A model generated the notes under the pieces. That model was not told the DNA's origin. It searched no databases and was given only the letters and a program-made list of their open reading frames with translations. A stretch of DNA of 64,000 bases from Siphonodentalium dalli (lineage: Eukaryota; Mollusca; Scaphopoda; Gadilida; Siphonodentaliidae). The position numbers and the translations under genes were made by a program. Positions 1 to 13,723 of this stretch are shown here, one piece after another (within the stretch, counting starts at the first letter, position 1; each line of letters begins with the position of its first letter). The stretch spans positions 116,891,319 to 116,955,318 of the forward strand of contig CP136066.1 of assembly GCA_032622095.1 (NCBI GenBank). The letters run 5' to 3'.

Positions 1-3000
1 GACACTTTTGTTTAATGATATATCCATCATTGTTAAACATGGAACTTAATGATGTGGCATATTTTATGTTTTTTATTTGCTTTTGGTTGCCATTTAATGT
101 GTTGGAAGCCATTTGTTTTGTCTCAATGAGGCATAGTATTTAGGTGATTGGTGATATCCTCATGCTCATCAGCATTGTTCCATGTTATGTGGTGTTAGCT
201 CCTGCTGTGTAAAGTGTTAGGTCTCCCAGTACATATATGCGGCATCCTCATGAATATGTCTATTTAGTTATCTAGTTATGTCTGCTTATATGTCCAGCAA
301 CACAAGTCACATGTAAATGTTGGTTTCATCAAAACTTCCTCAATTCCGTCTTTTTGTACCCAGAATATTAGTATCTGAATAGTAATCATTGTACAGTCAA
401 TGGTAAAAACCAGAAGAAGAAAAATTGGGTCTAAAGTTTAATGCAGACACTGTTTTATTTTTCAGATTTAGGAATATGAGACAAATGGTGAAATATATAA
501 AAGATGTTTACATTCCTCTTGCTTGAAACTGGTGATAAACTATGGTATAATCACTTTGTCCAAAAAAAAAAAGGGTTTTGGTTCTCAGCCTCGCCTCATT
601 GAATAAAAAAGGGCCGTGTTTGACATTATTATTTCGATGCCTGATGTTATGACTGAAAAATTAAGAGGAAAACAAATTGAATTTTTTTTATTTATATAAT
701 TACTGTAGTATATGAATATGGATGGTAAGCCGTGTGACAGTTTATATTGCCCTCCACCTTTATTTTGTTCACGTTTTATAGTTATATTAATAAAGAGCCC
801 ATTGAATATGAACAATTGTTTAGTTTTCAACGAATAAGCTTATCATTTGAGTGCCCCCTCATTTCCTGATACATAGGGTTAATTAGATTCTGAGGAACAT
901 TAATGTTTTTTACCAACATGTCCATTGATATGTATTGGACATTAGTGTGCAGTTCACTCTAAATTTTTTGTTTATTACTAGACAGAGGAAGGTGAAAATT
1001 GTCCATGCTTACTATGTGCAGAAAAAGTAAAAGTAAAGCCTCCCTCCCTCACTGAATTGAAAAGAAATTGTCCAAGAACCAGAACCTTTTTTTTTGGCCT
1101 CAATATGTGGTTATTAGCGATCCAGTCAGTATAAAATATTAGCAAAGAATGAATGCCTTTTGACAAATGTTTACTTTCAGCAACAGCTATACAGTGCCAT
1201 ATGGCCTACTAATTCCATTCTCAATCAGTAAACCTGATACAACAATGTGCCAACCTTCTCCAAAAAATGACTTTGGATTATATGTGGATGGTTTGTTGAC
1301 ACATAACATCTCCTGATCTTACACAACTGTTGTGCTCATGCTTAATTTTATGAATGGGGTTTGTAATATTCCATACTTTGTCGTCATTATTTATTATACA
1401 CTTTCATTTGGTCAGCGTTGGCGAAGCTTATTGGCAGCTCTACGGGTAATGTAACTGTGGGCTACAAATGTTTCATAACTAGTTTGGTCTTCTTAATATA
1501 ACATTTCTTTTTTGATTCACTCAATCAAGGTCTTTATTTTCATTTCAAGATTTTTTTCATACTCGCATCTTTCTTCTGTAACTGAATTAATTAGTGTTTT
1601 ATGTGCCTATTGGCAAGACACATGACAGAGAATTAAATACATTATCAAGAATTTAAATAAACTGATTTTGTACATCTTGCTATTGAGACTATGGTTGGTA
1701 TATTTGAAGTTTGTATTTACCTCCCAAAAGATAACAAGATTTTAGTGAACAATAGTATAAAATGACTTGTATATGAACTGGAGTAACATGCTAAACAACT
1801 CATATGAATGTGCACATAATTATAATACAAAGTTAGTCATTAACCGCTTAAATCTGTGAGTTGCTCTTTCCACAAACTTTGTTTTCCTGAATGTAACTAA
1901 CTATTCTGAAGAAAAAAATTGTTGAATGATAAAAGATTTAAGGTTTTCAATAATTCTATATTATGGGACCTATATCAAAAGAATTCACTTACATAATCTA
2001 ATGATGCATGTTGGCAGCACATGTCTAGAAATGATCACGACGTAGCCTATACTAGGCCTACATGTAGATCAATGCCTGTGACAGAAATATTTACCATTGC
2101 CAGAATGCGGGTATTGAAATACTGACATAATAACATAACATATTTTACCAAGAACTGCCTAATAGTAGCAGGCATTCTAATCAAAAACATGTATTTATTC
2201 CATACTCTGAATAATGCCACAAATAGTATCAGTAAGTATACACAGTCCTGGTCTGAAATGGCACCTCTCGGTGTGACATCATATGCCATTCTCAGCACGA
2301 CGCTATTTTTCAGATAGAGATTCTCTTGGCTGCCAGTCTGATTGTTCACCTTCAAACAACACGACTAATTTGTCTATCTTTTATCTTTGGGCACCAAGGA
2401 ACACGAAAATGCTATGAACTACTAAATTTCCATTTTTGTGACATGGACTTTAAAGCATAAGTATGACAATTTCAAGATAGCTTTCATTAATCACAACCCA
2501 AAATGGCTGTGGGTATCACTTCATCCTTAAATTCACACATTTCAGGATTGTATTGGTTCACTGGTTTACTCATAATGTTCTTGTGTGAAAGCATCATGCT
2601 TTCTAATCCCGCTCTCTGCTATTGAGCATCAAACTCCACATTGATTGCCTTCGACAAGCAATATCATACTACAGTTGTCATGAGGGGCTTACCTGTTAAC
2701 CAAGTAACCACTTGGGAATGGATATTGCCTAATTTAGATGTTGCTTGGATTGCGTCCTCCGGCTAAGCGAGGATCGGTAATCAATGCACTATGATATTAG
2801 TAATAATCATTTAAAGTGCATTGAAACTTATTTACTGGAATGCGCTCAATAAATGCATTGAGTATTATTTATCATCTATAAATTCCATGAATTTGCAATG
2901 TACTTCTTTGACTATCGTTAAATTTGTTATTCCCAACAGGTTTAATGACCATGTGATTGAATGTCCATCGATGTACATACATGTGAATCTGCACTTTTCC

Positions 3001-3106
3001 ACATATTCAAAATCCGATATCGAATCTGGAGGCTGATGTCGATATCGAAACAAATCTCGAATCAAACCTTCTAGCGTTAAATCCTCAAAGTTGATCGTGA
3101 TTTTTC

Positions 3107-3270
3107 CGCTAAAGGAAGCCTTCACACTGAACTATATGGATATATGTCCTGCTTTGTAAACCACAGTAGGAAAGGGTTAACTTTTTGGTCGCCTCATTAG
3201 TCACGCATGAACTGTCCCAATATAACCGGTTGTACGCGATGAGAATCGTCAGTTTTATTCCTACTGCGGA
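3107..3270 (+). repeat. Dispersed repeat, copy A
   Basis: Shares with 7285-7460 (inverted) the phrases GGATATATGTCCTGCTTT, GTTAACTTTTTGGTCGCCTC, CGCATGAACTGTCCCAATAT and ACGCGATGAGAATCGTCAGT. Its left end AAGGAAGCC...ACACTGAACTAT also recurs inverted at 7138-7171. Class unknown. Confidence 0.75.
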
Positions 3271-4132
3271 ATCAACAAGATCTAAAGGACGTATCTTTTG
3301 AATTTGTGTTTAACACACCTCAATCAATTCAATTTGTCGATACAATATCTCTTTGGTTGCCTCCTCGTTCATTTTATATTTATCGGTTTCGAATTCATGG
3401 ACCGCTTCGAACAGGCCGATATCGGAATCAACCATCGCTTCTGAAAATTGACAAATTCGTCATAGACCGGCCATCGTTTCATTGCCTTACGACACGCATA
3501 GATTATTGTGAGAAATACATCTGGAATTATTATAGAACCTATAAAGGTATGATAGATTTGGTCCGATCGAAATTGCCATGTGGTTCGCTAAAACGAATTT
3601 CGTGAGAATTTATTATATCGGTGTTTCAACTCGCGGAATTTTCTTTCAATAATTCCCTCGCTACTGACGCTAATATCTATCATAATGTTATGAACAATGT
3701 GCATTCACATAATACTTTGTTGTTTTATTTTTCAATACTGTCACACATGTATCCATGATCCAGATGTGTTAGTCTTCAGAATGGAACCGTTTCATGTATA
3801 ATAATAATTGTTAATTTGTTACTTAATATGACAGTTGTAGTACTACGAATCGGTAGTGTCATTATTAATTTCAGACAGGGATTGATATCTGACAAGTGTC
3901 AGAATTCTTTTCATGTTTCGATTCTCGTAACAGAGCATCAACTTCACTGTAGAATTTAGAACTGCTATCATTTGATGATTGCAAACATGACATGCCATTG
4001 TCCCCCGGACATCATAGCTAATGATCAATCTCAGCCATGTGGGTCGATTTAATATCTATATCGTTGTTTCTGCTCTAATGAACAATAGCTTCGATACTAC
4101 ACAAGCCGGTCTGAACCGGTGGGCGTGTATTG

Positions 4133-4301
4133 CTCTCGGGTGCATGATAATCGTGATGGCCTAATAATAGTGATCTGTGGAGATTCCGACTAAAATTAAT
4201 AATGATGACAATTTCACTCCGTCTCAATTCCAAAATTTAGTTATTGTTGTGAATTTTCTCCAAAATTAACTATGCTGACATTGTTATTAGGCACCTGAGA
4301 G
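4133..4301 (+). mobile_element. MITE copy 1, TIR CTCTCAGGTGCC family
   Basis: About 169 bp with inverted ends CTCTCGGGTGC and GGCACCTGAGAG. Its interior matches the copies at 5671 and 38366 (CCTAATAATAGTGAT, AATTTTCTCCAAAATTAA). The left TIR is diverged and TA flanks only the right end. Non-coding. Confidence 0.75.
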
Positions 4302-5670
4302 TAAAGACTATGTTTGTTATGACCTGTACAGATATGTTGTCGTGGGTGCCGACACTCTCAAGAAGGCAGAGGGTGTCAGGTTACTACAATTCTGGATATG
4401 GATCTGATTGGGACCCAAATTGCAAATCATGGGCACTCAGGTTTGACCTCTTCCCTCTTATCGACATTCTGAAGGTGTCTTATCATGGATTCACTATCTA
4501 CATAAATATTTGAAGGTTCTTTCGATCCTTACCCCATCTTGGTTAAATTATGGGAATGTGAAAGTGTAATATGAGATGGCACTATCTCACAATGAATTGT
4601 TGCGGATAACTTTCCTTATGATTCAGTGGTATTCCAAGAAGGGGGGGATCTTAAATGGCAAGTAACCTTATCAAATGTGAGCTCGGTACACGAACATGCT
4701 GTGCATACAATACAGGGAGCATTGTTCATAAAAGGCATGGTAGGCGTTTTGAATGTATTCATTGACCAGCAAGGAGTTTACATGAATTTAACATATATAC
4801 GAGTCCAGACCTTGGCTCTTCGCATTCTATTACTACCTTTAATACTGTTGATATGGCGAAAGACTTCACACAAGAATGAAGCACATTTACATGGAAAGCA
4901 TTTATATTGTCACATGCCCCACGACCACTGCCAATAGCCTTTCCAAAAAGAGTCCATCACATGACTCTTCATACTTCTATTGCCCATATCAATTTGATTA
5001 TCTGGCACATAGAAAATAAAACATGCAGGATGTTAGCGCTGTCCAGCTTAGCTTTCGAGGAAGCTCATTGACCAGCATTACAGACATTTCCCCGCAGGCA
5101 GGGGACCACCCCGTATGAGTGGATCCCAACCCCATGGCACCAGATGCCCGATCACAAGGGCCTGCCATGCTGCCAACTCTGCGCACTTCGGTCTATGTTG
5201 TATTTGTCCTCTTTCCTCAGACATGCCTTAAACAGGACCACTTAGGTTGGGGGAGTTCCTCTCTATCGTATGGCTATTAAATTCAATAAGTCACAACGCA
5301 CCATTTGGAGGATGATAATATCATTTGTTTCCGTCCTCGTGGAGCCTGCATCTTTAGAGCGGATCTTCCCCTAGTTTGCTGCATGCTTCATACTAACCTC
5401 CCTATCACACACCTAGGTCGTTCTGCTGCATGTTTGGGGAAAGTGACATGATGTTCTGTGCCGAGGCTCAGACCTGAATATTACATATGGTGACCGTGAC
5501 AATTTACCCGTGTTTATCATCTGACTGCATTGTACATCATTTGTACTGATTTCGGTTGTCAACTGTCTGAATATTTAACGTTTAATTACGTACCTTATAT
5601 AGCCATGATCTGTGCGCCTTCATTTCTTGAAATCAGATCGTGGTTGGTATTCTACTGGGAACGTGGGCTG

Positions 5671-5849
5671 CTCTCAGGTGCCTAAATGGTCGTGAGGGCC
5701 TAATAATAGTGATGTGTGTGGATTTAGGCTGAAAATAATAGTAGTGATTGCAAATTTCGCTCTATGTCTCCATTCCAAATAATAGTGATCGTTGGGAATT
5801 TTCTCCAAAATTAATACTCGTACAGACACTATTGTTTGGCACCTGAGAG
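5671..5849 (+). mobile_element. MITE copy 2, TIR CTCTCAGGTGCC family
   Basis: About 179 bp with ends CTCTCAGGTGCC and GGCACCTGAGAG, in the same orientation as the copy at 4133. A TA follows the right end. Internal CCTAATAATAGTGATGTGTG and GGAATTTTCTCCAAAATTAA are shared with the other copies. Confidence 0.82.
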
Positions 5850-7137
5850 TAGTAGTTTGCTTTCTCAGTGGCTGCTCTGGTCACCTGCGGTATTCGGCCA
5901 TGAGCTCCATGTGCTTATGGCTGTTCGTCATGTTCTCTGTGAGGCTATATATATATTTTGTGATACATTGGATCATGCCAGGGATCTGTGCTCTGGCTCC
6001 GACCATTGGATTGATGGGCGCAGCTTTGGTAGGGCCTTCTGACATGATCTCATGATGACTTATATATCACCCTGATATATTTATTATATCATTTTATATA
6101 TCTATATACGCGAAAGATTTGTATCACAGGGTTTCTGCAATGATATCTTGTGATACATAGGTACCTCAGAGACATGAGATAACTGTTCTAAGAAGGAAGG
6201 CAGGACCAGTTCATGCTCCTCCGGTTACGTCTCAACGGTTCAACCAATTTGTGGGGAAGCTTCTGGTGGAGATGTCGGGTTACTTGGGACCTCCAGGCCA
6301 TTTGGCCCCTACCAGCGGCAGCGGTTCTGGGCGCTAAAGCTGCCAAATCACGTGCGCACGAATCGACACCGGCCGAAGGGCCTTCAAGCGCAGGGCAGAG
6401 GCCCTACCTATACGGTAGCAAGTCGAGACCCCCTGGCCACGCTCTTAATTCAGACAAGGCCTTGCCTGCCAATGACCTCTCCCCACCCTCCAGCTTGGCC
6501 AGGATATTAGCTTGAGCGTGACCACCTTGCAGCATGCGGTGGTGGGGGCTCCCTCTGATCCGATGGCTTGACTCAATTATAGTTCTCAATTATAGTTGTC
6601 CAACCCATTTGGGCTAATGGGTTCTCAATTTGATCCCTGTGCCACAAATTGGGCATCAGGTTATTTGCCATTTGCTTTGGCGAACAGCAGTTTATAGTTA
6701 ACTCGTAATATTGGTTGTCTCGCCATCTTCGGAGTGGGCCTCCTCCTGTGCAGGTCGTTCTGTCGCTAAGGCGGAGAGTGAGTTAGTCTTCTTGCATCCC
6801 ATGGCGGGTGGGACCTTAGAACTGACAGATGAAGAACGAAGAAGACGACAAAGAAAGAGAAGAAGAACGAAGCGTGTCTTCTTCAGTTATACTTGCTCGG
6901 TTCGCTCGCAAATATGAATTGGATGGCACCTCCTGGGATGTTTCTTCCAAAACAAGGGGAGAGGTACATGTTTGAGCAATATAGCACTCTAACTATATGA
7001 GTTATTTCATATAACTAATCATAACAGATTCAATAAGAGTTCATATTTATGTACAATCTGTTTTAGAAGAGTACATTCCCTCTAAATTTGGCTATTAACT
7101 TTATTGCTCGTGCCTCCTCCTGGGCTTGCATTCTAAT

Positions 7138-7512
7138 CCATATAGTTCAGTGTGATGGCTTCCTTTAGCGGAAAAATATTATTTTTAAAAGTATAATACA
7201 TTTTTCCTTAAAGAAAGCCTGAACACTGAACTATCATAGGTCCCTCCCATGGCGGTGCCATTCCCAACCCCGCAACTCGCCAATCTCCTGATTGAGTCGG
7301 AAATAAAACTGACGATTCTCATCGCGTACAGCCGGTTATATTGGGACAGTTCATGCGTGAGTAATCTGAGCAAGACAATGGGCGTCTGGAGGCGACCAAA
7401 AAGTTAACCTTTTCCTACTGTGGTTTATAAAGCAGGACATATATCCATATAGTTCAGTGTTCAGGCTTTCTTTAAGGAAAAATGTATTATACTTTTAAAA
7501 ATAATATTTTTC
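7138..7512. repeat. Composite inverted repeat with perfect 64-bp arms (copy B)
   Basis: Arms 7171-7234 and 7449-7512 are perfect reverse complements by eye, running from GAAAAATATT to TGAACACTGAACTAT. The spacer contains, in reverse, the same sequence as 3107-3270. The ends carry GTTCAGTGT motifs. Probably a foldback or MITE-like element; no coding content. Confidence 0.8.
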
Positions 7513-8191
7513 TCCTTATAATTATGAGGGCGGGGAAATTTCAGTGCATATATATTTAAAAAAAATTCTCATTTCTTATCGAAATGTATTGATCAGGATG
7601 AGGATGGCACATTGATTTGTCCCTCAACTCAAATCAAGCTTGAAACTTGGTCGCAATTTTCACCCATGTAGGTGTTCGAATCTGCACCAACATCGGCTAT
7701 CCCAGACTGATGCTCTTCAAAATGTTTATTTAAAAAAAAAAAATGTTAAATTGAGCAAGCAAAAAAAATATTTAAGTTTAAAAACGCAATGTTTAAACGA
7801 TCAAAATGTCTGCGAAGCACACAAAAGGGCACCCTGTCTAACATAAAAATGTGTGCAAAGCTAGTCACATATAGAAGTGAACCAACTAGCAAGTTACATA
7901 TATAAGTGAACCAAAAACCTCTGTAATATAACACAACTGTGAATCATCACCATATGTAAAAATTACAATATTGTGACAATGATCAGATGTCCATTTCAGT
8001 GTCAATATCGAATCATACAGGCGATATCGATTCAAATATTTCGCAGGGCCCTAATGGGTTCACAGTATGTAACTATGTGAGCGAGCGGCTTAAGTTATAC
8101 CCTTGAAAAGTATAAGAAGATATTTTGTCTGAAACATTTGTTTCATTTGCACATAAAAAACTGAACATTCATTTAGTTTTGTGATTTACAG

Positions 8192-8275
8192 CCTGACAAT
8201 GATAGCCAACCTCAGCACTCTAAATCTGAGAAAGAGGCTAAATCAGAAAAGGACGGTAAATCAGGGAGTGTAAAG
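8192..8275 (+). CDS. RALGAPB: RALGAPB exon a: charged linker
   Basis: Internal exon of 28 codons, phase 0 on both sides, after acceptor ...gtgatttacag and before donor GTATCT. It encodes a very polar Lys/Glu/Ser-rich segment (starts PDNDSQPQHSKSEKEAKSEK). In the family a variable, charged linker precedes the conserved YKGDK block, and the next exon in this window begins just before that block. No domain is recognisable and the segment is probably disordered. It was called on splice sites, open frame, phase match and position rather than on strong sequence conservation, so it is the least certain of the exons. The preceding exon is not visible upstream in the window. Confidence 0.68.
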
Positions 8276-11200
8276 GTATCTCTGGGCAGCACAACTTCCA
8301 TGCATGCATCACCCGAACATAGTGGCATGGAATTCAATGGCAGTTTATTGATATTGTTCAATATATATAGCTATATAACATGCCTCGATAAATCCAGATG
8401 TCTTTCACCAATAAACAACATACATCTCATTTACAACATCTGGGGAATTTTCGTTTGCTTCTGATTCTTCAAACAATGTAATTGTCTCTGATTTGAAGGA
8501 TTCATTGAATACATTTCTATTGATAAATAAGAAACTATGACTGGTGTCAGTGGTTTAAAGCCCCACATGATGCTCGCACATTCACATTTTTAGCCATCAT
8601 TTTTTTCTGGAATCCGGTTGAAAATGTTGGCACCAGCAGCCATCTTGGATTTTACATTTAAGTTCATTGGTACACCCTGCAACATATGTTTATTGGGGAA
8701 TCGTTAACAGAATTTACAGGCATGCATAGGGTCACCCAGATTGGAGCTATAAAATTTGAATGATTTTCGATAAAAAACATGGACGCCGGCAGCCATGATG
8801 GATTTTACTCTTTTCATGACTAAATCCTTTGGCACATTCTACAGACCACATCCCCTGTTTGATCATCCCCAAACTTCATGCTGATCTTCGCGATGACCAC
8901 TAGATGGGAGCCTTTTTTTTCTCCAAATTTTGTGAAAAAAAACATGGATTTTACTCTTGGCATAACTTAATCCCTTGGTACAGCCTACAGGCCACATCCC
9001 TCATCCGATTGCCACCACACTCTGTATGATCTTCGGGGGTGACTTCTAGATGGGGGCCATTAAATGTTTTCCGAATCTGGTTGAAAAAACATGGCAGCCA
9101 GCAGCCATATTCAAGTTCACATTTGAATTCATCGGCACACCCTACAGTCCATGTTTATTGGAGAATAATTTTATGTGTGGCTTGATTTAGATTTAATAAT
9201 GGCTATTGATGCTAAAATCATTACTGAAAACATGAATTGATTTTAGGTGGTCATGGTTAATAGATGCTTGCTATATACTTAAATGCATAAATAATATCCC
9301 GCAGGGTCGTAACACAACAAAGACAGGTTTGCCTGATTGACAACCTTTAATGAATTGTTAATGAAAATGGTAGTCGTGAAATTATTGGTAGGGTGTTCGC
9401 TGTTCAGTTATCCAATTCTTGCTTCGAGTCTTCCTTTTTTGGCCCACCATGCCAACAACAATCAAGCTGGCCTTTAAAGGATCTGAAACGAGACAGCAGA
9501 CCATCTGGTTATTGATGTCTGCTGAATCAGGGGCATGCGAATGCCATAGGTTAAAAAAAAAGGGAGATGGGAGGGTGGGTTTCAAACAAAACCTACTTTC
9601 TACGATTTTCGAATCTTGCGAAATGACCTTGGCCCTGTAACAACTTGGTTAAGTGCCTTTGACAAAATAGTTCCACTCTTTGATGATTTGCTGAATATGA
9701 TATTATAAACACCATTGTTATATATCACCTTGATGCTACTGCGGTTTCGTGGTAACGTTGTGAATAAGTTACCAGGCAGATGTTGCTATATTAAATCTTA
9801 TTAATGATCGTATAAAACTGCCCGTTAATCCTACCAATGGAATTTGTGTATAGATCCGAATGTTCCATCGAATCTATATTTAGCGACTGACACAATCGGG
9901 CACGTGATCTTGTTTTGGTTCTATTCTTAGCTTTGTAAACAATCTTCCACGCATGTCTTGGTGAGCCGACGGGATAAATGTCGTCGCTGTGCGACTCTTG
10001 TTTTATCAGAGTAGAACCGTGGCAGAATCAGAAGCGATTAATATTTCCCCATATGTTAGTCAGTATTGGGAGATCGCAGGCTGGATTTATTAAGAAAGCT
10101 AGTTTGCCTTTAGATTTTTGCTTGAGATTATTGCCTTGGTAGAGAACAAAATCCTGTTTGACATTTTGCTAATGTTACATTGTTTTTGCGTGGCTTGAAT
10201 CGTTACCCATGAAATTAGCATTATTATTGTGACATATAAGTTAATTTTGTCAACATTAAAGGCACATGGAGAAATGACATATAGATATCAACTTTAACCC
10301 TTCTATGCTAATTATTCATTGACCAGTAGTTCCCTTTATTGGTCGTTTGTTGAACTTATTGGTCCTGAATTTCAGCTTCACAATTTTTGTAGAAGGTATA
10401 GATCAACATTGTCAGAATTTAAATTTCAGCAAAAAAGTTTTTTTTCAGCATATTGATGCATTACAGTATACACATACAGTGTGCTCTTCATGTATTGTGG
10501 TCCCCCAGAAATTTTTTTTTTTATTTCCTGAGTTATGGCCCCTTTTATATATATGGGTAACAGGGAAAGTTTTTGCTTGTAACAATATAAGTTTCATGCT
10601 TTTGCATTGCAAGTTTTATTATGAGAGAAATTGCTGCTTGTTGATATTCCAAGAGAACTGAATATATTTGGTGCTCGCTTGAGGCTCTACTGGTGGCAAA
10701 TACATATACTGACTGGCAGAGGTTGTTTGTCTCCAAAAATGATTTTTTCTCAGTGACATAGATTTAGGCCAAGTACTTTGGTCATAAAATCATTAAGGAA
10801 CATCTTGTAGAAGGTCTAGATCAACATTGTCAGAGGCATAGATGTAGGGGACTTCTCCCTAACATCAGCTATTTATCCCTCTTCAGGCAGAGTGTCTTCA
10901 CTCTACTGCCTCAATATACCTAACACCTAACTCCACATAAGTATGCAGCCAAGAGCCATGCGACAGTTTTGAGCCATATCTTTTTAATTATATTTTTGAT
11001 GTAATCATAAAAATAGGAAGAAAATTAGTATAGTGGAGTTAATTTTGTTGTTGCCTACAACATCTATAGAAATTTTTTGCCCTATAATTTCACATTGGAT
11101 CATGTAAATCTGCATTCAATAGTTTTATCACATTTATGTTGATGTTATGATAAAACCATACAAAGAAGCATGTCATTGATAATAATGACTTTGTTTATAT

Positions 11201-13612
11201 CCTGGATGTCTTAATCTGCGTGTATACTGAGTACATAACTAACACCCGACAGGTCAAAAATTAAATACTAGAAATGTTATGCTCTTATAAATAAACCATA
11301 TCTGATCAGTTTAGCTAATTTTTTTTATCATCTGATTAAAATAATAGTTGTTATATCTCTTTATATCATGAAATATCAGATAACGGCCAGTTCATAAATG
11401 GTGTACATGTATCAATTACTGCTTGCTACTGACCAAATATGATGTTATTTGCCCTTCTATCGGACATTGCAACCTATATTTATAGTTTCACTGTTATTAT
11501 TCTTCAAAAGTCTTTCTGTGCATTTTTTTGCAGATAGACAGCATGCAATCAGCTTTTATTAATGAAAAATTGTATTTCAAGTGGCACATAATAAAATGAA
11601 AAACCAATGGATTTTTAGTGAATGCAAGAATTGTCTCATTTTTGTATACAATCCAATATTCATGACAAGCCAATCATGAAAAATATGTATTTTGTTGTAG
11701 CACCTCCTGGGTAATTTATTCGAAACTACACTTTGTATTGTATTTTGCTGTTAAATGTATTATGAAATCAACCCACTGTTATGTCCATATGATGATTAGA
11801 CTGTCAGCCAAGCTCATTGTCGATCATTGTGGACAGTACCATCTTTCCTTCCCTGGTGGGTCAACTGTCTGTCAGACTAACTGAGTTATTTTTCATCTAG
11901 AGCTAATTAGGTGCATGACAGTTGGATATTTGATATATTCTTGATTGACTGTTGAGTGGTTTTGCTAGTTGTTGTCATTTGTAGCTTTGAAAAATACTAC
12001 TAATAATAAATTTATTCTAAAATTCAAGAATATGTTGATGTAATTATGACTGTCATACCTTTTTATTGAGATCCACTTCTCTATTCTAATGATGTGAGGT
12101 GTTAAAGCAACTTATGAGAGGAAGCATTGTTTTCACTACTGGCGACCATGTAATTCCTAACTGTTACAGCAGTGATATTGGAGGCTCATTATTTTTCTAG
12201 GTATCATGAAGTAGTCATTTGAAATGCTTTTTTAAAACCATAATTGGCTTCATCATTGCATACATACCTTCATCATGAGCAAAAAGTTCTACTATTACTG
12301 ATTTGATGATTTGCAGCATAACAATTGACAACACTTTTGGCTGTGATTATTGATAACCTGAGACTGTCGTGTTTAAAGTAATTAGTGCCACTGCCAACGT
12401 GTGCTGTATTTGTTATTGAAGACCAAAATTGAGACTAAAGCCTATGTTTTATATATATTTTCAAGATAAGTTTTATATAATTGATGATATCCTGATAGAT
12501 ATATATTCTATCTTTAAAAATCTATTGCATAAAGTTTACTCAACCTATATATACATTACCTTTGGCAGTGTGTATTTCAGTTATTTCTGGGTTTTAAAGG
12601 CACTGATGACCTTCGTTGTTAGAAACAACAGTTACCAAATTATTATAATTTCCTCAAGAGAAAATGCAGTTCGATTGTTGTTATGTTTCATGCGAAAAGC
12701 ACATTGGTTTATTTATCAGCAGAGAGTCACAAAGTTATCTGTAGATTTCCGGCTATTGTCATGAATCTTCCATGTAAACAGCAAAACATGTGTTTACACA
12801 ACAACATAGCACAAAATAGGTTCTGTAGTAAAATTCGCCGTATACAATTTCTCCTAAACATGATTTATCATAAATCCAAAAGGCAATCGCCACATAGCGA
12901 CAAAAATGTATAATAAATATGAAGAAACAAGAAAGGATTGATAAACACGCTCTTTGTGCTATTGAGATGACATACTATTGCATAATTTCCTTATTTAGAT
13001 GAGCGTGCATTTTATGATGATTGTAAATATTCCTTATTTGGTTATGTAATGTAATTTGTATGGTATTTAGAACATGCATGCGCGTGCAACCTACAACTTA
13101 GAAGTGACAATAATATCATCGTTAATTCCTTATTTGGTGTGACGTAAATACAAACTGGATTAGTAAAATTTAATTTCTTTGCCAAAACAATTCCAATTAG
13201 GTACACGCTTTCTGTCTGATCATTCCCCAGTCATGATGTAACATACATTTAATAGCTGGATTTTTAACTGACTACAGGTAGTATAGGTCGATTAAATTGA
13301 AACATGTTATTTGAATGAGATTTATGTGCATGGCACCAATAATATTATCTCTGCCTTCCACAGCGCCTTGTTTGTTTACAAACACAGCATACAAACTTGA
13401 CAAATACTTAGTATTTACACAATGTTTATGATTGCTATACTTTTAATGTTATTTCTGTGTATTGTGGTTTTAACGGATGTGACTATTTAAAATCAATACC
13501 ACCATGAATGTCATCCTTCAGTTTAACTGATCAAAGTTATCAATTAAGATGTTTCTTCTCAGTTATTATAATTGCATTCTTTGTAAATATTAGTTGCTTT
13601 GTTCCATTCCAG
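8276..13612 (+). other. Intron of 5.3 kb
   Basis: It holds diverged ~160-bp units at 8580-9170 and a relic with the gagttatggcccc phrase at about 10340-10870. A 27-bp direct repeat (GTAGAAGGTnTAGATCAACA...) recurs at about 10391 and 10808. The rest (11000-13600) is AT-rich sequence in which I see nothing beyond scattered A/T runs. Confidence 0.6.
8580..9170 (+). repeat. Diverged ~160-bp tandem units (AGCTC-headed family relic)
   Basis: Phrases like CAGCAGCCATCTTGGATTTT, ACTAAATCCTTTGGCAC and TGACnnCTAGATGGGnGCC recur three or four times. The same phrases occur in the element at 56823-57334, so this is a headless fragment of that family. Confidence 0.65.
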
Positions 13613-13723
13613 AACAGGGCAAGTGATCCACCCAAATACAAGGGAGATAAGCAGTTGATGCCCAAGTCGATGCGTGTAAAGGATTCAGCAGAGACATTAC
13701 TGACAGTTATCATGGAACAGACT
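13613..13723 (+). CDS. RALGAPB: RALGAPB exon b: YKGDK/SMRVKD block
   Basis: Internal exon of 37 codons, phase 0/0, with acceptor ...gttccattccag and donor GTATGT. It encodes the block containing KYKGDKQLMPKSMRVKDSAE, closely matching a conserved stretch of RALGAPB that ends an alpha-helical repeat-like region. Oddity: the last part of the exon and its donor are tandemly repeated twice more in the intron. The third copy (donor GT at 13830) keeps an identical TATCATGGAACAGACT|GTATGTT junction. Reading through the first donor meets TAG at 13730-13732, so use of the later donors would truncate the product. The exon is followed by a 25-kb intron. Confidence 0.88.

Larger units (their letters stand above)
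1..8191. other. Upstream flank or intron: decayed repeats, no recognisable exon
   Basis: The region is AT-rich and has no supportable coding exon. It contains two MITE copies (4133-4301, 5671-5849), related repeats at about 3107-3270 and 7138-7512, and a more GC-rich decayed patch at 5040-5210 and 6190-6600. In that patch short open stretches look like worn coding sequence but match nothing I recognise. The preceding RALGAPB exon, expected to encode part of the helical region, was not found, so the interval is probably intron. Confidence 0.5.

Noticed and set aside
6190-6920. Possible retroelement or gene fragment in a GC-richer patch
   Set aside because: Open stretches of 60-100 codons, one ending in an Arg/Lys-rich segment, show no family motif, no splice structure and no phase link to RALGAPB.
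7630-7700. tRNA-like T-arm (GGTGTTCGAATCTGCACC)
   Set aside because: A T-loop-like word is present but there is no A-box, anticodon arm or acceptor stem upstream at the required spacing.
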